Part shown: positions 1 to 8,926 of the stretch, one piece after another | How the letters are laid out: every line of letters begins with the position of its first letter | Numbering within the stretch: the first letter of the stretch is position 1 | Translations under genes and position numbers: made by a program | Assembly: GCA_947631955.1 (NCBI GenBank) | Contig: CANRNJ010000002.1 | Span: 186,001 to 250,000, forward strand | Reading direction: 5' to 3' | Source of the DNA: an uncultured Lachnospiraceae bacterium | GTDB taxonomy: Bacteria; Bacillota; Clostridia; Lachnospirales; Lachnospiraceae | Length of the DNA: 64,000 nucleotides | The notes under the pieces: model-generated | The model's database searches: none | What the model was told of the DNA's origin: nothing | The model's input: only the letters and a program-made list of their open reading frames with translations

Positions 1-381
1 GGTAATGCGGCCTTCCACCGGCGCTTCGTAAATGATCCCGGCCTTTGACAGGCCATACTGCGGCATAGCCGGTCTGTTATTAGGGATCATTACCGCGACT
101 GGACGCCTTTTGGCCTGTTCAACGCTTGTCCACTGACCGGTCAGATAACTCTGGATCTCACCGTCCTTCTCGATCCGCTCTTCAATGACCGGATATGCAG
201 TAACAGGCTCAGGCTCCGGTTCCTCTTCGACAACCACTTCCGGTTCTTCCTCTGCAGGCTCTTCCACCACCTGTTCTTCCGGTTCCTCCTGAGGCGCCGG
301 CTCTTCTTTACCGCAGCCGGTCAGACACAGAAAAGCGCAGAAAACCGCTGCAAAAAATATTTTTTTCTTTTTTAAAGACAT
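1..381 (-). CDS. DUF3048 (YerB-like) lipoprotein, 5' part only
   Basis: The start and first 127 codons are visible; the gene runs off the left edge. The product opens with a basic stretch, a hydrophobic segment and a lipobox ending at Cys23 (LTGC), so it should be a lipid-anchored exported protein. Residues 24-60 are a Glu/Pro-rich linker. From about residue 92 the sequence reads RPVAVMIPNN...YGLSKAGIIYE, which matches the start of the DUF3048 domain of YerB-type lipoproteins. The biochemical role of that family is not established. The ATG at 381 is preceded by a GGGAGAG ribosome binding site. It lies downstream of dnaJ on the same strand but is separated from it by a terminator, so it is probably its own unit. 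Confidence 0.8.
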   Translation of the reverse strand, partial: MSLKKKKIFFAAVFCAFLCLTGCGKEEPAPQEEPEEQVVEEPAEEEPEVVVEEEPEPEPVTAYPVIEERIEKDGEIQSYLTGQWTSVEQAKRRPVAVMIPNNRPAMPQYGLSKAGIIYEAPVEGRIT

Positions 382-499
382 GATTCTCTCCCCCGCATAG
401 TATTTCGTTTTCGTCTATTATACCCGAAAACGGAAGGGATGTACACTTCAATTTGAAAACGGCCGCTCCTGCCCGCCGGGATCCTTTTACTCTGTCCGC

Positions 500-539
500 A
501 AAAAAAGGCGGACCTTCGTGCATATCATGAAAGTCCGTC
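500..539 (-). terminator. Intrinsic terminator after dnaJ
   Basis: On the minus strand the arms GGACTTTC and GAAGGTCC form a stem, followed by CGCC and a run of seven T. It sits about 40 bp past the dnaJ stop codon and would end the hrcA-grpE-dnaK-dnaJ transcript. Confidence 0.75.
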
Positions 540-576
540 CCGTGCATAACCGTATGATATTTCTGTTTGTAAATAT

Positions 577-1746
577 CTATTTCCTGAATTTCTTTTTTCC
601 TTTGCCGCTGGGCTCTTCCGCGTTTCCCGCAGATACATTCTTCGCGGCGTTAAGCGTATCGCCCGTCTGCTCGTCGAACTTTTTCAGCAGCTCCCTCGCC
701 TCATGAGAAAGTTTGTCGGGCACCTGAACTACCAGAGTGACATAGTGGTCGCCCCTGACGTTTTTATTCCGCAGCGAGGGAACGCCTTTGCCCCGCAGAC
801 GCACTTTCGTGTCCGTCGGAGTGCCTGCCTTGACGTCGTATATGACCTTGCCGTCCACCGTGTCCACCACGATCTCACCGCCCAGAGCGGCTACCGCAAA
901 GGACATCGGCACGGTGGAGTATATGTTTTCATCCTGCCTCTGGAAAATGGGATGTCTGCCGACTACAACTTCTACCAACAGGTCGCCTCTGGGACCGCCG
1001 TTCGTTCCCGGCTCCCCTTTGTCGCGGATACGGACGCACTGTCCGTTATCGATACCGGCCGGGATCGACACTTCGATCTTCTTCTTGTTCGTGATGTAAC
1101 CCGTACCCCGGCAATCGGGACATTTATCTTTGATCACTTTGCCCGTTCCATGACAGTCCGGACATGTCTGTACGTTTCTGACCGTTCCGAAGAAAGACTG
1201 CTGTGTGAAAACCACCTGTCCCTTACCGCCGCACTTTGGACAGGTTTCGGGACTGGTGCCGGGTTTGGCGCCGGTTCCGCGGCACGAAGCGCACTCGTCC
1301 TTGAACATCAGTTCAATCTCTTTGTCCACGCCGAACACGGCTTCCTCAAACGTGATGCGCACGCTCGTACGGAGGTTCGCTCCCTTCATGGGGCCGCTGC
1401 TTCTGCCGCTGCGGCGGCTGCCGCCGAATATATCACTGAATATATCGCTGAATATATCGCTGAAATCGGCGCTGTTGAAGTCGAATCCGCCGAAACCTCC
1501 CGCGCCGCCTGCGCCGTCGAAAGCAGCATGACCATACTGGTCATACTGCCTCCTTTTTTCGGGATCACTCAAAATCGCATAGGCCTCGGATGCTTCCTTG
1601 AATTTCTTCTCCGCCTCCGCGTCGCCCGGATTCATGTCGGGATGATACTTCTTCGCAAGAACTCTGTATGCTTTTTTAATCGCGGCGTCGTCGGCATTTT
1701 TATCGATGCCGAGCACCTCATAGTAATCACGTTTCTGCTCTGCCAT
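577..1746 (-). CDS. dnaJ: Chaperone DnaJ
   Basis: Hsp40 co-chaperone that delivers unfolded proteins to DnaK and stimulates its ATPase. The 389-residue length is normal for a type I DnaJ. The J domain spans residues 1-70 with the HPD motif at 35-37. A Gly/Phe-rich stretch follows (about 75-110). Four zinc-finger repeats are clear ([32 protein letters not shown]), then the C-terminal substrate-binding domain and a Lys-rich tail. It is last in the hrcA-grpE-dnaK-dnaJ series but is separated from dnaK by an unusually long, repeat-filled 421-bp gap. The ATG at 1746 has a GGAAGGAATAG ribosome binding site. Confidence 0.97.
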   Translation of the reverse strand: MAEQKRDYYEVLGIDKNADDAAIKKAYRVLAKKYHPDMNPGDAEAEKKFKEASEAYAILSDPEKRRQYDQYGHAAFDGAGGAGGFGGFDFNSADFSDIFSDIFSDIFGGSRRSGRSSGPMKGANLRTSVRITFEEAVFGVDKEIELMFKDECASCRGTGAKPGTSPETCPKCGGKGQVVFTQQSFFGTVRNVQTCPDCHGTGKVIKDKCPDCRGTGYITNKKKIEVSIPAGIDNGQCVRIRDKGEPGTNGGPRGDLLVEVVVGRHPIFQRQDENIYSTVPMSFAVAALGGEIVVDTVDGKVIYDVKAGTPTDTKVRLRGKGVPSLRNKNVRGDHYVTLVVQVPDKLSHEARELLKKFDEQTGDTLNAAKNVSAGNAEEPSGKGKKKFRK

Positions 1747-1815
1747 ACTCTATTCCTTCCCTGAGAATCGCTCAACCGCTCCCGCTGCCTCAGCTTCAGC
1801 GATTCGGCTGCTTCC

Positions 1816-2080
1816 TCGCTCAGCCGCAGCCTCTCTATGCGCAAAACGCGCTTTCAGCGCTCTCCGCTGCTTCGCAGCTTCTTTTGCTCACATCGAGGGC
1901 GTTCCCTCTATCGCTCAGCCGCAGCCTCTCTATGCGCAAAACGCGCTTTCAGCGCTCTCCGCTGCTTCGCAGCTTCTTTTGCTCACATCGAGGGCGTTCC
2001 CTCTATCGCTCAGCCGCAGCCTCTCTATGCGCAAAACGCGCTTTCAGCGCTCTCCGCTGCTTCGCAGCTTCTTTTGCTTA
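1816..2080. repeat. 95-bp tandem repeat, about 2.8 copies, between dnaK and dnaJ
   Basis: The same 95-bp unit starts at 1816, 1911 and 2006 with exact 95-bp spacing. The first two copies are full and almost identical; the third diverges after about 2078. Each unit has small hairpins, including GCTGC-TTC-GCAGC and GAGGG-CGTT-CCCTC. Because 95 is not a multiple of three and no ribosome-bound ORF fits, I read this as non-coding. It fills most of the 421-bp gap (1747-2167) inside the chaperone operon. There are no spacers, so it is not a CRISPR array. Confidence 0.9.
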
Positions 2081-2183
2081 CAGAGAGGCCGCTCCCTCAG
2101 ACCATCACCTGCAAGGCAAATTCGTGCAAGCACGATTTCCCCTGCAGGTGCGGTCTGGCTGAGCTCTTTAGACCTCTCTGTAA
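2078..2183 (-). other. Long imperfect inverted repeat spanning the dnaK stop codon
   Basis: Nested arms pair over about 106 nt: TTACAGAGAGG (2078) with CCTCTCTGTAA (2173); CAGACC (2098) with GGTCTG (2152); CACCTGCA (2106) with TGCAGGTG (2143); and TTCGTGC (2121) with GCACGA (2130). One outer arm lies inside the last dnaK codons and the structure includes the stop at 2168-2170. There is no T-run, so it is more likely an mRNA processing or stability element, or a partial attenuator lowering dnaJ relative to dnaK, than a terminator. Confidence 0.7.
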
Positions 2184-4051
2184 TCTCCGTCTACTACATC
2201 GTCAGCCGCATCAGACGACTGCGCGTCGCTGCCGCCTGCCGCCGCGCCGCCCATATTGCTCATATCAGGGCCGCCCTGCTGTGTCTGCTGCATATTCTCA
2301 TACATCTTTGTAAAAAGCGTCTGTGCGGAATTGGTCAGTTTTTCTTTTGCCGCCTTCAGTTCATCAAGCTGGCTGTCGGACATCTCCTGATCTTTCGTTT
2401 TCTCCAGAATATCCTTGACCGCCTGCAGATCGGCTTCCACGCCGGACTTCTCGGATGCGTCGATCTTGTCGCCCACTTCGCTCAAAGCCTTCTCGGTCTG
2501 GAACACAAAAGCGTCCGCGTCGTTTCTGGCATCGATCGCTTCCTTGCGCTTCTTATCCTGCGCCTCATACTCTGCGGCTTCTTTTACCGCTCTGTCGATC
2601 TCGTCGTCCGACATATTGGAACCCGCCGTGATGGTGATATGCTGTTCTTTGCCGGTACCCAGATCTTTAGCGGATACGTTGACGATACCGTTGGCATCGA
2701 TATCAAAAGTAACCTCGATCTGCGGAACGCCGCGCATTGCGGGCGGGATACCGTCCAGTCTGAACTGTCCGAGGGACTTATTGTCCTTGGCGAACTGTCT
2801 TTCACCCTGTACGACGTTGATATCGACCGCCGTCTGATTATCCGCCGCCGTGGAGAAGATCTGGCTCTTCTTCGTCGGAATCGTCGTGTTTCTCTCGATC
2901 AGTCTTGTCGCAACGCCGCCCATGGTTTCAATGGACAAAGACAGAGGCGTTACATCCAAAAGCAGGATCTCGCCCGCACCGGCGTCGCCCGCCAGTTTAC
3001 CGCCCTGAATGGAAGCGCCAAGCGCCACGCACTCGTCGGGATTCAGATTCTTGCTGGGCTCTTTGCCGGTAAGCTGTCTTACCTTATCCTGTACCGCAGG
3101 AATACGCGTAGAACCGCCTACCAAAAGCACCTGTCCAAGATCGGAATTGGTCAGTCCCGCATCTTTCATCGCATTTTGTACGGGAATCGCCGTCTTCTCA
3201 ACAAGGTCACGGGTCAATTCATCAAACTTTGCTCTGGAAAGGTTCATATCCAAATGCTTGGGGCCTTCCGCCGTCGCCGTGATGAAAGGCATATTGATAT
3301 TGGTTGTCGTCGCGGAAGACAATTCTTTCTTTGCCTTCTCGGCAGCCTCTTTTAATCTCTGCATCGCCATCTTATCATTGGACAGGTCCACGCCTTCCTG
3401 CGATTTGAATTCGGACAGCATCCAGTCGATGATCTTCTGGTCAAAATCATCACCGCCAAGGTGTGTATCGCCGTTGGTCGCAAGCACTTCGATAACGCCG
3501 TCACCGATCTCAATGATGGAAACATCGAATGTACCGCCGCCCAGATCGTATACCATGATCTTCTGCTCTTTTTCGTTATCAAGGCCGTAAGCAAGCGCCG
3601 CCGCGGTAGGCTCGTTGATGATACGCTTTACATCCAAGCCCGCGATCTTACCCGCATCCTTGGTCGCCTGACGCTGTGCGTCATTGAAGTATGCAGGAAC
3701 CGTGATAACCGCTTCCGTCACTTTCTCACCCAGATAACTTTCCGCGTCCGCTTTCAGTTTCTGTAAGATCATAGCCGAAATCTGCTGCGGAGAATATTTC
3801 TTGCCGTCGATGGTGCGTCCTCTGTCCGTACCCATATCTCTCTTGATGGAAGAGATCGTTTTCTCTGCATTGGTGACTGCCTGACGTTTCGCCGGCTCAC
3901 CGACAAGTCTTTCTCCCGTCTTGGTGAACGCTACGACTGAAGGTGTCGTTCTGGCGCCTTCCGTATTCGCGATAACGGTGGGCTTGCCGCCTTCCATGAC
4001 TGCCACGCAGCTGTTTGTTGTTCCTAAGTCGATTCCGATAATTTTACTCAT
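2168..4051 (-). CDS. dnaK: Chaperone DnaK (Hsp70)
   Basis: Cytosolic ATP-dependent Hsp70 chaperone, 627 residues. The nucleotide-binding domain begins [13 protein letters not shown] and carries the Hsp70 signatures [10 protein letters not shown] (about residue 175) and [11 protein letters not shown] (about 310). The substrate-binding domain follows, then a helical lid and a Gly/Ala/Ser-rich tail ending [10 protein letters not shown]. It lies 38 bp downstream of grpE and is under hrcA/CIRCE control from 5834-5903. The start at 4051 has an AGGAGGAATC ribosome binding site. The end of the gene is embedded in a large inverted repeat. Confidence 0.98.
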   Translation of the reverse strand: MSKIIGIDLGTTNSCVAVMEGGKPTVIANTEGARTTPSVVAFTKTGERLVGEPAKRQAVTNAEKTISSIKRDMGTDRGRTIDGKKYSPQQISAMILQKLKADAESYLGEKVTEAVITVPAYFNDAQRQATKDAGKIAGLDVKRIINEPTAAALAYGLDNEKEQKIMVYDLGGGTFDVSIIEIGDGVIEVLATNGDTHLGGDDFDQKIIDWMLSEFKSQEGVDLSNDKMAMQRLKEAAEKAKKELSSATTTNINMPFITATAEGPKHLDMNLSRAKFDELTRDLVEKTAIPVQNAMKDAGLTNSDLGQVLLVGGSTRIPAVQDKVRQLTGKEPSKNLNPDECVALGASIQGGKLAGDAGAGEILLLDVTPLSLSIETMGGVATRLIERNTTIPTKKSQIFSTAADNQTAVDINVVQGERQFAKDNKSLGQFRLDGIPPAMRGVPQIEVTFDIDANGIVNVSAKDLGTGKEQHITITAGSNMSDDEIDRAVKEAAEYEAQDKKRKEAIDARNDADAFVFQTEKALSEVGDKIDASEKSGVEADLQAVKDILEKTKDQEMSDSQLDELKAAKEKLTNSAQTLFTKMYENMQQTQQGGPDMSNMGGAAAGGSDAQSSDAADDVVDGDYREV

Positions 4052-4089
4052 GTCTGATTCCTCCTACTCTATATCTATTGTTTTGTTTT

Positions 4090-4779
4090 TTATCCAACCA
4101 CCGCTACCATGCTGTGTCTTACGACACTGTCGCGGTAGGTGTAACCTTTCTGCAGTTCCTGAGCGATCATGCCCGTTTCCAGTTCGTCGCTCTCCACCTG
4201 TAGCACCGCATTGTGGAAATCCGGATCAAACTCCTCTCCGACTGCCGGGATCGGTTTGACATCCATATTTTCAAGCTCCGTCATAAGCTGCTTGTAGACC
4301 TTCTCCATGCCCTGAACGAAAGCGCTCTCTTTCTCTTCTTCGGATACCGCCGCCAGTCCCCGCTCGAAATTATCCACTACCGGAAGGATCTTCTCGATCA
4401 CGCTCTTGGCTCCCGTTTCAAACATCATGGTCTTCTCTTTGTCCGTCCGTTTGCGGAAATTCTCGAACTCGGCCATCTGGCGTTTTACCCGGTCTTCCAG
4501 TTCCTCGATCCTCTCTTTGAGAGCATCCTGCTTTTTATCCGTCTTTTCCTTTTTCTTTTTTTCTTTTTTTTCATCCTTGGCCTTTTCGGCGGTCTGCTCT
4601 GCATCAGACTCCTCTGCGGCTTCCCCTGTGTTTTCGGCCGTATCGGCACATTCCGCGTCAGCGGCGTCCGCCGGATCTTTGGATGTGTGTGAATCTGTTT
4701 CCTCGGCTGTCTGTGACGCCGTTTCTTCCGCCGGGTCTTCCACCCGGATCTTATCCTTTTCCTCTGCCACGCTTTTCAT
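4090..4779 (-). CDS. grpE: Nucleotide exchange factor GrpE
   Basis: Homodimeric exchange factor that releases ADP from DnaK. At 229 residues it is on the long side: residues 1-85 are a low-complexity acidic and Lys-rich extension. The GrpE coiled coil starts near KERIEELEDRVKRQMAEFENFRKR, and the C-terminal beta domain ends with the typical YTYRDSVVRHSMVAV. It lies 12 bp after hrcA and 38 bp before dnaK, in one operon. The disordered acidic N-terminus is common in Clostridia and not diagnostic of function. Confidence 0.96.
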   Translation of the reverse strand: MKSVAEEKDKIRVEDPAEETASQTAEETDSHTSKDPADAADAECADTAENTGEAAEESDAEQTAEKAKDEKKEKKKKEKTDKKQDALKERIEELEDRVKRQMAEFENFRKRTDKEKTMMFETGAKSVIEKILPVVDNFERGLAAVSEEEKESAFVQGMEKVYKQLMTELENMDVKPIPAVGEEFDPDFHNAVLQVESDELETGMIAQELQKGYTYRDSVVRHSMVAVVG

Positions 4780-4791
4780 CCCTTTCCGTCC

Positions 4792-5817
4792 TTACTTCTT
4801 ATATAAATCGTCCAGCTGGTTCTTAAGCAGCTTCAGATTCTTAACAACTTTTTCGTAATCCATCCTCTTCGGACCGATGATACCGATCGTTCCCTTCATC
4901 CCTTCGTCCAGTTCGTAAGTCGCGGTAACGATGCTGCAGTCCTTCATGCCCTGAACCGGCGTTTCGCTTCCGATATAGACCTGTATCCCGGTGCTGTTTC
5001 CGTCCGCCAGATTATCCTGGACCAGTTCGCTCAGAAGCTGTTTTTCTTCAAAAGTAGTGATCAGCTCGCTGGCTCTCTCATGATCCGCCAGTTCCGGATA
5101 CTTGAAGAAATTCTTCGTCCCGCTGGTGTAGATCTCAAGATCCTCGTCCGCCTTGATCGCTTCGGCGACCGCATCGATCACTCCCGCTACGATACCGCTG
5201 TGGATACCCGCCTGCTGCTTCAGCGCCGATATCATTCCGAGATTGATCTCGTCAAGCGACAGTCCGTTCAGATGCGTATTCAGCAGAATGTTCAGCTTAA
5301 GAAGCGTTTCGTCGCTCAGTTCCTCCTCCACCGTAAGCATGGTGTTCTTTATGACATTTCCCTCCACAACGATGACCGCCAGTATCTGATTGGCCTCGAC
5401 GCGGGATAACTGAATGAATTTCAGTTTGTTGCGGTGATACTGCGGCGCCGATACCATCGCCGCGTATTCTGTGTTGGCCGCAAGCACCTTGGCCGCCTGC
5501 TTCAGGAGATGATCCATCTTGTCTTCTTTTTCAAGAAGCATCCCCTTCATCTCTTCCACTTCCCGCTCTTTCTCTTCCATCATCCTGTCAACATATAAGC
5601 GGTAGCCCTTATCGGACGGAATACGTCCGGCGGAAGTATGCGGCTGCACGATATAGCCCAGCTCCTCCAGATCCGCCATCTCATTGCGAATGGTTGCAGA
5701 ACTCAGATTCAGATCCGTATACTTGGAGATCGTTCTGCTGCCTACCGGCTCTCCCGTTTCCAAATAATTACGGATGATGGCTTGCAATATGGTATATTTT
5801 CTTTCGTCTAACTGCAT
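4792..5817 (-). CDS. hrcA: Heat-inducible transcription repressor HrcA
   Basis: Represses class I heat-shock genes by binding CIRCE, and needs GroEL for activity. The 341-residue length is normal. The N-terminal winged helix (residues 1-75) has TGEPVGSRTISK and LSSATIRNEMADLEELGYI, typical of HrcA; the inserted GAF-like domain follows. It is the first gene of the operon, and its own promoter region carries a perfect CIRCE 17 bp upstream, so it is autoregulated. The ATG at 5817 has a GGGAGAAATGGT ribosome binding site. Confidence 0.97.
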   Translation of the reverse strand: MQLDERKYTILQAIIRNYLETGEPVGSRTISKYTDLNLSSATIRNEMADLEELGYIVQPHTSAGRIPSDKGYRLYVDRMMEEKEREVEEMKGMLLEKEDKMDHLLKQAAKVLAANTEYAAMVSAPQYHRNKLKFIQLSRVEANQILAVIVVEGNVIKNTMLTVEEELSDETLLKLNILLNTHLNGLSLDEINLGMISALKQQAGIHSGIVAGVIDAVAEAIKADEDLEIYTSGTKNFFKYPELADHERASELITTFEEKQLLSELVQDNLADGNSTGIQVYIGSETPVQGMKDCSIVTATYELDEGMKGTIGIIGPKRMDYEKVVKNLKLLKNQLDDLYKK

Positions 5818-5833
5818 ACCATTTCTCCCGTTA

Positions 5834-5860
5834 TTAGCACTCGACCAAATAGAGTGCTAA
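5834..5860 (-). promoter_or_regulatory. CIRCE operator
   Basis: A perfect inverted repeat, TTAGCACTC - 9 bp - GAGTGCTAA, matching the CIRCE consensus. It lies between the hrcA promoter and its start codon, where bound HrcA would block transcription of the whole chaperone operon. Confidence 0.97.
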
Positions 5861-5874
5861 CATGTTCTAGTAGT

Positions 5875-5903
5875 AAGTTATCACTTAAGGTTTTTATTGT
5901 CAA
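5875..5903 (-). promoter_or_regulatory. Sigma-A promoter of hrcA-grpE-dnaK-dnaJ
   Basis: A perfect -35 TTGACA (5898-5903) is followed after 17 bp by a weak -10, TAACTT (5875-5880), on the minus strand. CIRCE begins 14 bp further downstream, as in other class I heat-shock promoters. The -10 assignment is less certain than the -35. Confidence 0.65.
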
Positions 5904-5973
5904 CATTTCCACTCAAAAAAAATATAAAAAAAATATTAAGAAGAAATGCCTTTTCGATTTTTAGTATCTACAG

Positions 5974-6014
5974 AAAAAAACAGCCGATTCGAGATTCTTT
6001 CTCGAACCGGCCGT
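5974..6014 (-). terminator. Intrinsic terminator of the DUF6465 gene
   Basis: On the minus strand CGGCCGGTTCGAG pairs with CTCGAATCGGCTG across a 6-nt loop, followed by seven T. It lies just past the stop codon at 6043. Confidence 0.85.
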
Positions 6015-6042
6015 CCTGTCGTCCGTCTGATATGTAATTCGA

Positions 6043-6492
6043 TCAAAGATCAAAGCTGCCTGTCATGTCGCCGTTTACTACAAAGTATACTTTGTTCTCT
6101 TCCGGTTTAACATACAGTTCAACGGATTTGAAATCGCCGACTTTCTGCTTCATGTCGTATTTCCATACGTCCTTGGCGATCTTAACGAGTTCATCCGTTG
6201 TCTGGGATCTGCCCTTATACTCCAAATGAAGGGTCGCTTTGACCGCTTTCTTAGCCGGAACTTTCTCCGCTTTGGAAGCTGCCTTAGCCGTTGTCTTCTT
6301 TGCTGCTGCCTTCTTAGCCGAAGGTTTTCTTCCCGGCTTCTTGGGCTCTGCTTTCTTAGGTTCCGCTTTCTTGACCTCTGCCACAGATGCTGCCGGAGCT
6401 GCCTTTACTTCTTCTGTCTTTGTATCTGCGTTCTTAACTGCCAATTTGCCAGCATCGGTTGCACTGACTGTCGTTTTCTTTGTTTCTGCCAT
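6043..6492 (-). CDS. DUF6465 family protein with Lys/Ala/Pro-rich N-terminus
   Basis: A 149-residue protein of no known biochemical function. Residues 1-90 are low complexity, with histone-H1-like runs of AAKK, PKK and PAKK (for example KKPGRKPSAKKAAAKK). The C-terminal 60 residues form a compact segment starting LHLEYKGRSQTTDELVKIAKD and ending GSFDL, which I recognise as the DUF6465 domain common in Lachnospiraceae. I chose the ATG at 6492 because AAGGAG sits six bases upstream; an upstream in-frame ATG at 6510 would give six more residues but lacks a site. The basic tail suggests nucleic-acid or envelope-polymer binding, which is inference only. The gene is monocistronic. Confidence 0.8.
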   Translation of the reverse strand: MAETKKTTVSATDAGKLAVKNADTKTEEVKAAPAASVAEVKKAEPKKAEPKKPGRKPSAKKAAAKKTTAKAASKAEKVPAKKAVKATLHLEYKGRSQTTDELVKIAKDVWKYDMKQKVGDFKSVELYVKPEENKVYFVVNGDMTGSFDL

Positions 6493-6595
6493 ACTTTTCT
6501 CCTTCCACACATCCGATTCATCGGATACTAAATGTAATGTGACGGTAACTGCTTTTTCATAATCCCTAATCCACCTGCTTATGGACTATATGGGC

Positions 6596-6624
6596 ATTTT
6601 AACGCAATACCGGCAGACTGTCAA
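6596..6624 (-). promoter_or_regulatory. Sigma-A promoter of the DUF6465 gene
   Basis: TTGACA (6619-6624), 17 bp, TAAAAT (6596-6601), giving an untranslated leader of roughly 95 nt. The rest of the 6493-6796 gap, between the DUF6465 gene and the uppP stop codon, is AT-rich. I saw no gene and no clear terminator for uppP in it. Confidence 0.8.
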
Positions 6625-6796
6625 TCAACAATCTGTAACAAATAGTTGCCTGTTCTTTTCCTTATTTTATGCGAAATCAACCAAAAAAAGCCGCTGCATC
6701 CATGAAAATGCCATCATTTTTTCTTTCTTTTGCACATGACTCACATACCATTTCGCACTTCATCCTGCCTGTTATCTCCGCAGATCATCCCGCGCT

Positions 6797-7624
6797 TTAT
6801 CCCACAGCCGCAAAGTAGATCAAAACCGCCGCGCCAAGCAGGATACGATACCACCCGAACACTTTAAAATCATGTTTTTTGATGTAACTCATCAAAAACC
6901 GGATAACGAATACGGACACCACAAACGCGGAGATCATTCCCGTCAGCAGGACAGCCGTTTCCATAGCGGTGAAATCCGTTCCAAATTTTACGATCTTAAG
7001 AAGACTGGCGCCGAACATCACAGGGATCGCAAGAAAAAAGGTGAACTCCGCGGCGACGGTCCTCGACACTCCGATCATCAGAGCCCCCACGATCGTGGCG
7101 CCGGACCGGGACGTCCCCGGAAAGACCGCTGCAATAAGTTGGAAAACACCGATCAGGAAAGCCGCCTGATATGTGATCCCGCTCAGTTGATCGATCTTGG
7201 GGCTTACGTTTTGATTCCGATTCTCAATGACGATAAACGCAACGCCAAAAACGATAAGCGCCACGGCGACGCACCACGGATTATAAAACAGGGCGTCCAG
7301 CACGTCGTCAAAGGCAAGCCCGACCACCGCCGCCGGGATACATGCCGTCAGGATCTTGAACCAGAGCGAAAAAACGTCTTTCCGTATCACCGATCCCTTT
7401 TGGAACCGGAAAGGAAAGATCTTGTTCCAGAACAGGATCACTACGGCCAGTATTGCGCCAAGCTGTATCACCACGAGGAACATTTCCCAAAAATCCGTGG
7501 AAACGTTCAGGGTCACAAATTCGTTTAACAGGATCATATGGCCCGTGCTGCTGATCGGGAGCCATTCGGTGATCCCTTCCACAATACCGAATAAGACCGC
7601 TTTCAGGATTTCTATTACGCTCAT
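6797..7624 (-). CDS. uppP: Undecaprenyl-diphosphatase UppP (BacA)
   Basis: Integral membrane phosphatase that recycles undecaprenyl pyrophosphate to the lipid carrier used for cell-wall synthesis; extra copies give bacitracin tolerance. The 275-residue length is standard, with about eight hydrophobic segments. Both family motifs are present: EGITEWLPISSTGHM near residue 16 and FPGTSRSGATI near residue 169. It stands alone between a 304-bp gap downstream and the aminotransferase gene upstream on the same strand. Confidence 0.95.
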   Translation of the reverse strand: MSVIEILKAVLFGIVEGITEWLPISSTGHMILLNEFVTLNVSTDFWEMFLVVIQLGAILAVVILFWNKIFPFRFQKGSVIRKDVFSLWFKILTACIPAAVVGLAFDDVLDALFYNPWCVAVALIVFGVAFIVIENRNQNVSPKIDQLSGITYQAAFLIGVFQLIAAVFPGTSRSGATIVGALMIGVSRTVAAEFTFFLAIPVMFGASLLKIVKFGTDFTAMETAVLLTGMISAFVVSVFVIRFLMSYIKKHDFKVFGWYRILLGAAVLIYFAAVG

Positions 7625-7693
7625 TGTTTCTTCTACCTCATATTTATCATTCTATTTTTGTCTTAAATATATTATGACGGATCTTGCGCAAAA

Positions 7694-8878
7694 CTAATAT
7701 TCGTTACGCACAAATCTGCGGAGCGCCTCCAGCGACCGCTCCACCTTCTCCGTGTCGATGCAGTAAGCCAGCCGGACATATCCTTTGACCCCAAAGGTAT
7801 CACTCGGAACAAGGATCAGATCATATTTCTTCGCCTTCTGGCTGAATGTGACCGCATCCTCTTCCAGCGCCTTCGGGAAAATATAGAACGTCCCGCCCGG
7901 CTTGACGCACTCAAATCCAAGATCGATCAATTCTTTATATAAAATGTTCATGTTCGTTTCATAGACCGACAGATCGGCGGTCAGATCAAGCGCTTCCGCC
8001 ACCGCAAGCTGGATGATGGACGGAGGACAGTTGTGTCCCGTTCCTCTGGAGATCTGACTGCACATCGCACTGATCAGTTCCGCATCCGTACATTTCGGAT
8101 TGACCGCCACATACCCGATACGCTCGCCCGGCAGGGATAAGGATTTGGAAAAAGAATAGCAGGACAAGGTATTGTCATAAAACTTGGAAGGATAGGGCGA
8201 ATCCACTCCCTCAAACACGATCTCCCTGTACGGTTCGTCCGAGATCAGGAAGATGTCATGCCCGTACTCTTCCTGTTTCTTAGTCATGACCGCGGCAAGG
8301 GTGCGGATCGTTTCCGTGGAGTATACGACGCCGGAAGGATTGTTCGGCGTATTGATCAGGACCGCGGCCACCTTATCGGTCAGCATCCGCTCGAACGCGT
8401 CAAAATCGATCTGGAAGCTGTTCGTATCCGCAGGCACCACTTTGAGCGACGCGCCGGTCAGATCGATATAAGGCCCGTACTCCGGAAAATAAGGGGCAAA
8501 CGTAAGGATCTCGTCCCCCGGCTCACTCACGCAGCGCACCGCATGGGCGATCGCGCCCGCCGCTCCCGTCGTCATGAAAATATGATTGCCGGTATAGTTC
8601 ATGCCGAATCTTTTATTTAACGATGCCGCCACTTTGTCCCGCACGGCCGGTATTCCCAGACTCTGGCTGTAACCGTGCAGCTCCATCGGATTTTTATGCT
8701 GCAGCATGTCGATCATGATATCCGTAAAACGCTGCGGCACCGGAACGGAAGGATTGCCCAGACTGTAATCGAACACGTTCTCATAGCCGATCTCCTTTCC
8801 TCTCGCTGTGGCAAATTCCGAAAGCTGGCGGATCACCGATTTGCCCTGAAGCATATCTTTATATTTCTGTACGATCAT
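7694..8878 (-). CDS. PLP-dependent aminotransferase (class I/II)
   Basis: Fold-type I aminotransferase of 394 residues. The expected residues are visible: NTPNNPSG near 176-183, SDEPYRE with the pyridine-binding Asp at about 214, and SFSKSLSLPGERIGY with the Schiff-base lysine at about 245. The C-terminal Arg region (YVRLAYC) should bind the substrate carboxylate. The family covers aspartate and aromatic or branched-chain amino-acid transaminases, and the sequence does not settle the substrate. No metabolic partner is adjacent, since the neighbours are uppP and an alpha-galactosidase gene. Confidence 0.9.
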   Translation of the reverse strand: MIVQKYKDMLQGKSVIRQLSEFATARGKEIGYENVFDYSLGNPSVPVPQRFTDIMIDMLQHKNPMELHGYSQSLGIPAVRDKVAASLNKRFGMNYTGNHIFMTTGAAGAIAHAVRCVSEPGDEILTFAPYFPEYGPYIDLTGASLKVVPADTNSFQIDFDAFERMLTDKVAAVLINTPNNPSGVVYSTETIRTLAAVMTKKQEEYGHDIFLISDEPYREIVFEGVDSPYPSKFYDNTLSCYSFSKSLSLPGERIGYVAVNPKCTDAELISAMCSQISRGTGHNCPPSIIQLAVAEALDLTADLSVYETNMNILYKELIDLGFECVKPGGTFYIFPKALEEDAVTFSQKAKKYDLILVPSDTFGVKGYVRLAYCIDTEKVERSLEALRRFVRNEY

Positions 8879-8926
8879 GATAACAAAACCCTGCCTTTCT
8901 TTTGAAAGATCTAATCCGCCGCCTGT

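Noticed and set aside
1816-2080. CRISPR array
   Set aside because: The 95-bp units are contiguous without unique spacers, and no cas gene is near.
703-3355. Plus-strand open frames of 353 and 458 codons opposite dnaJ and dnaK
   Set aside because: Shadows of dnaJ and dnaK; the second also runs through the 95-bp repeats. No ribosome site and no domain.
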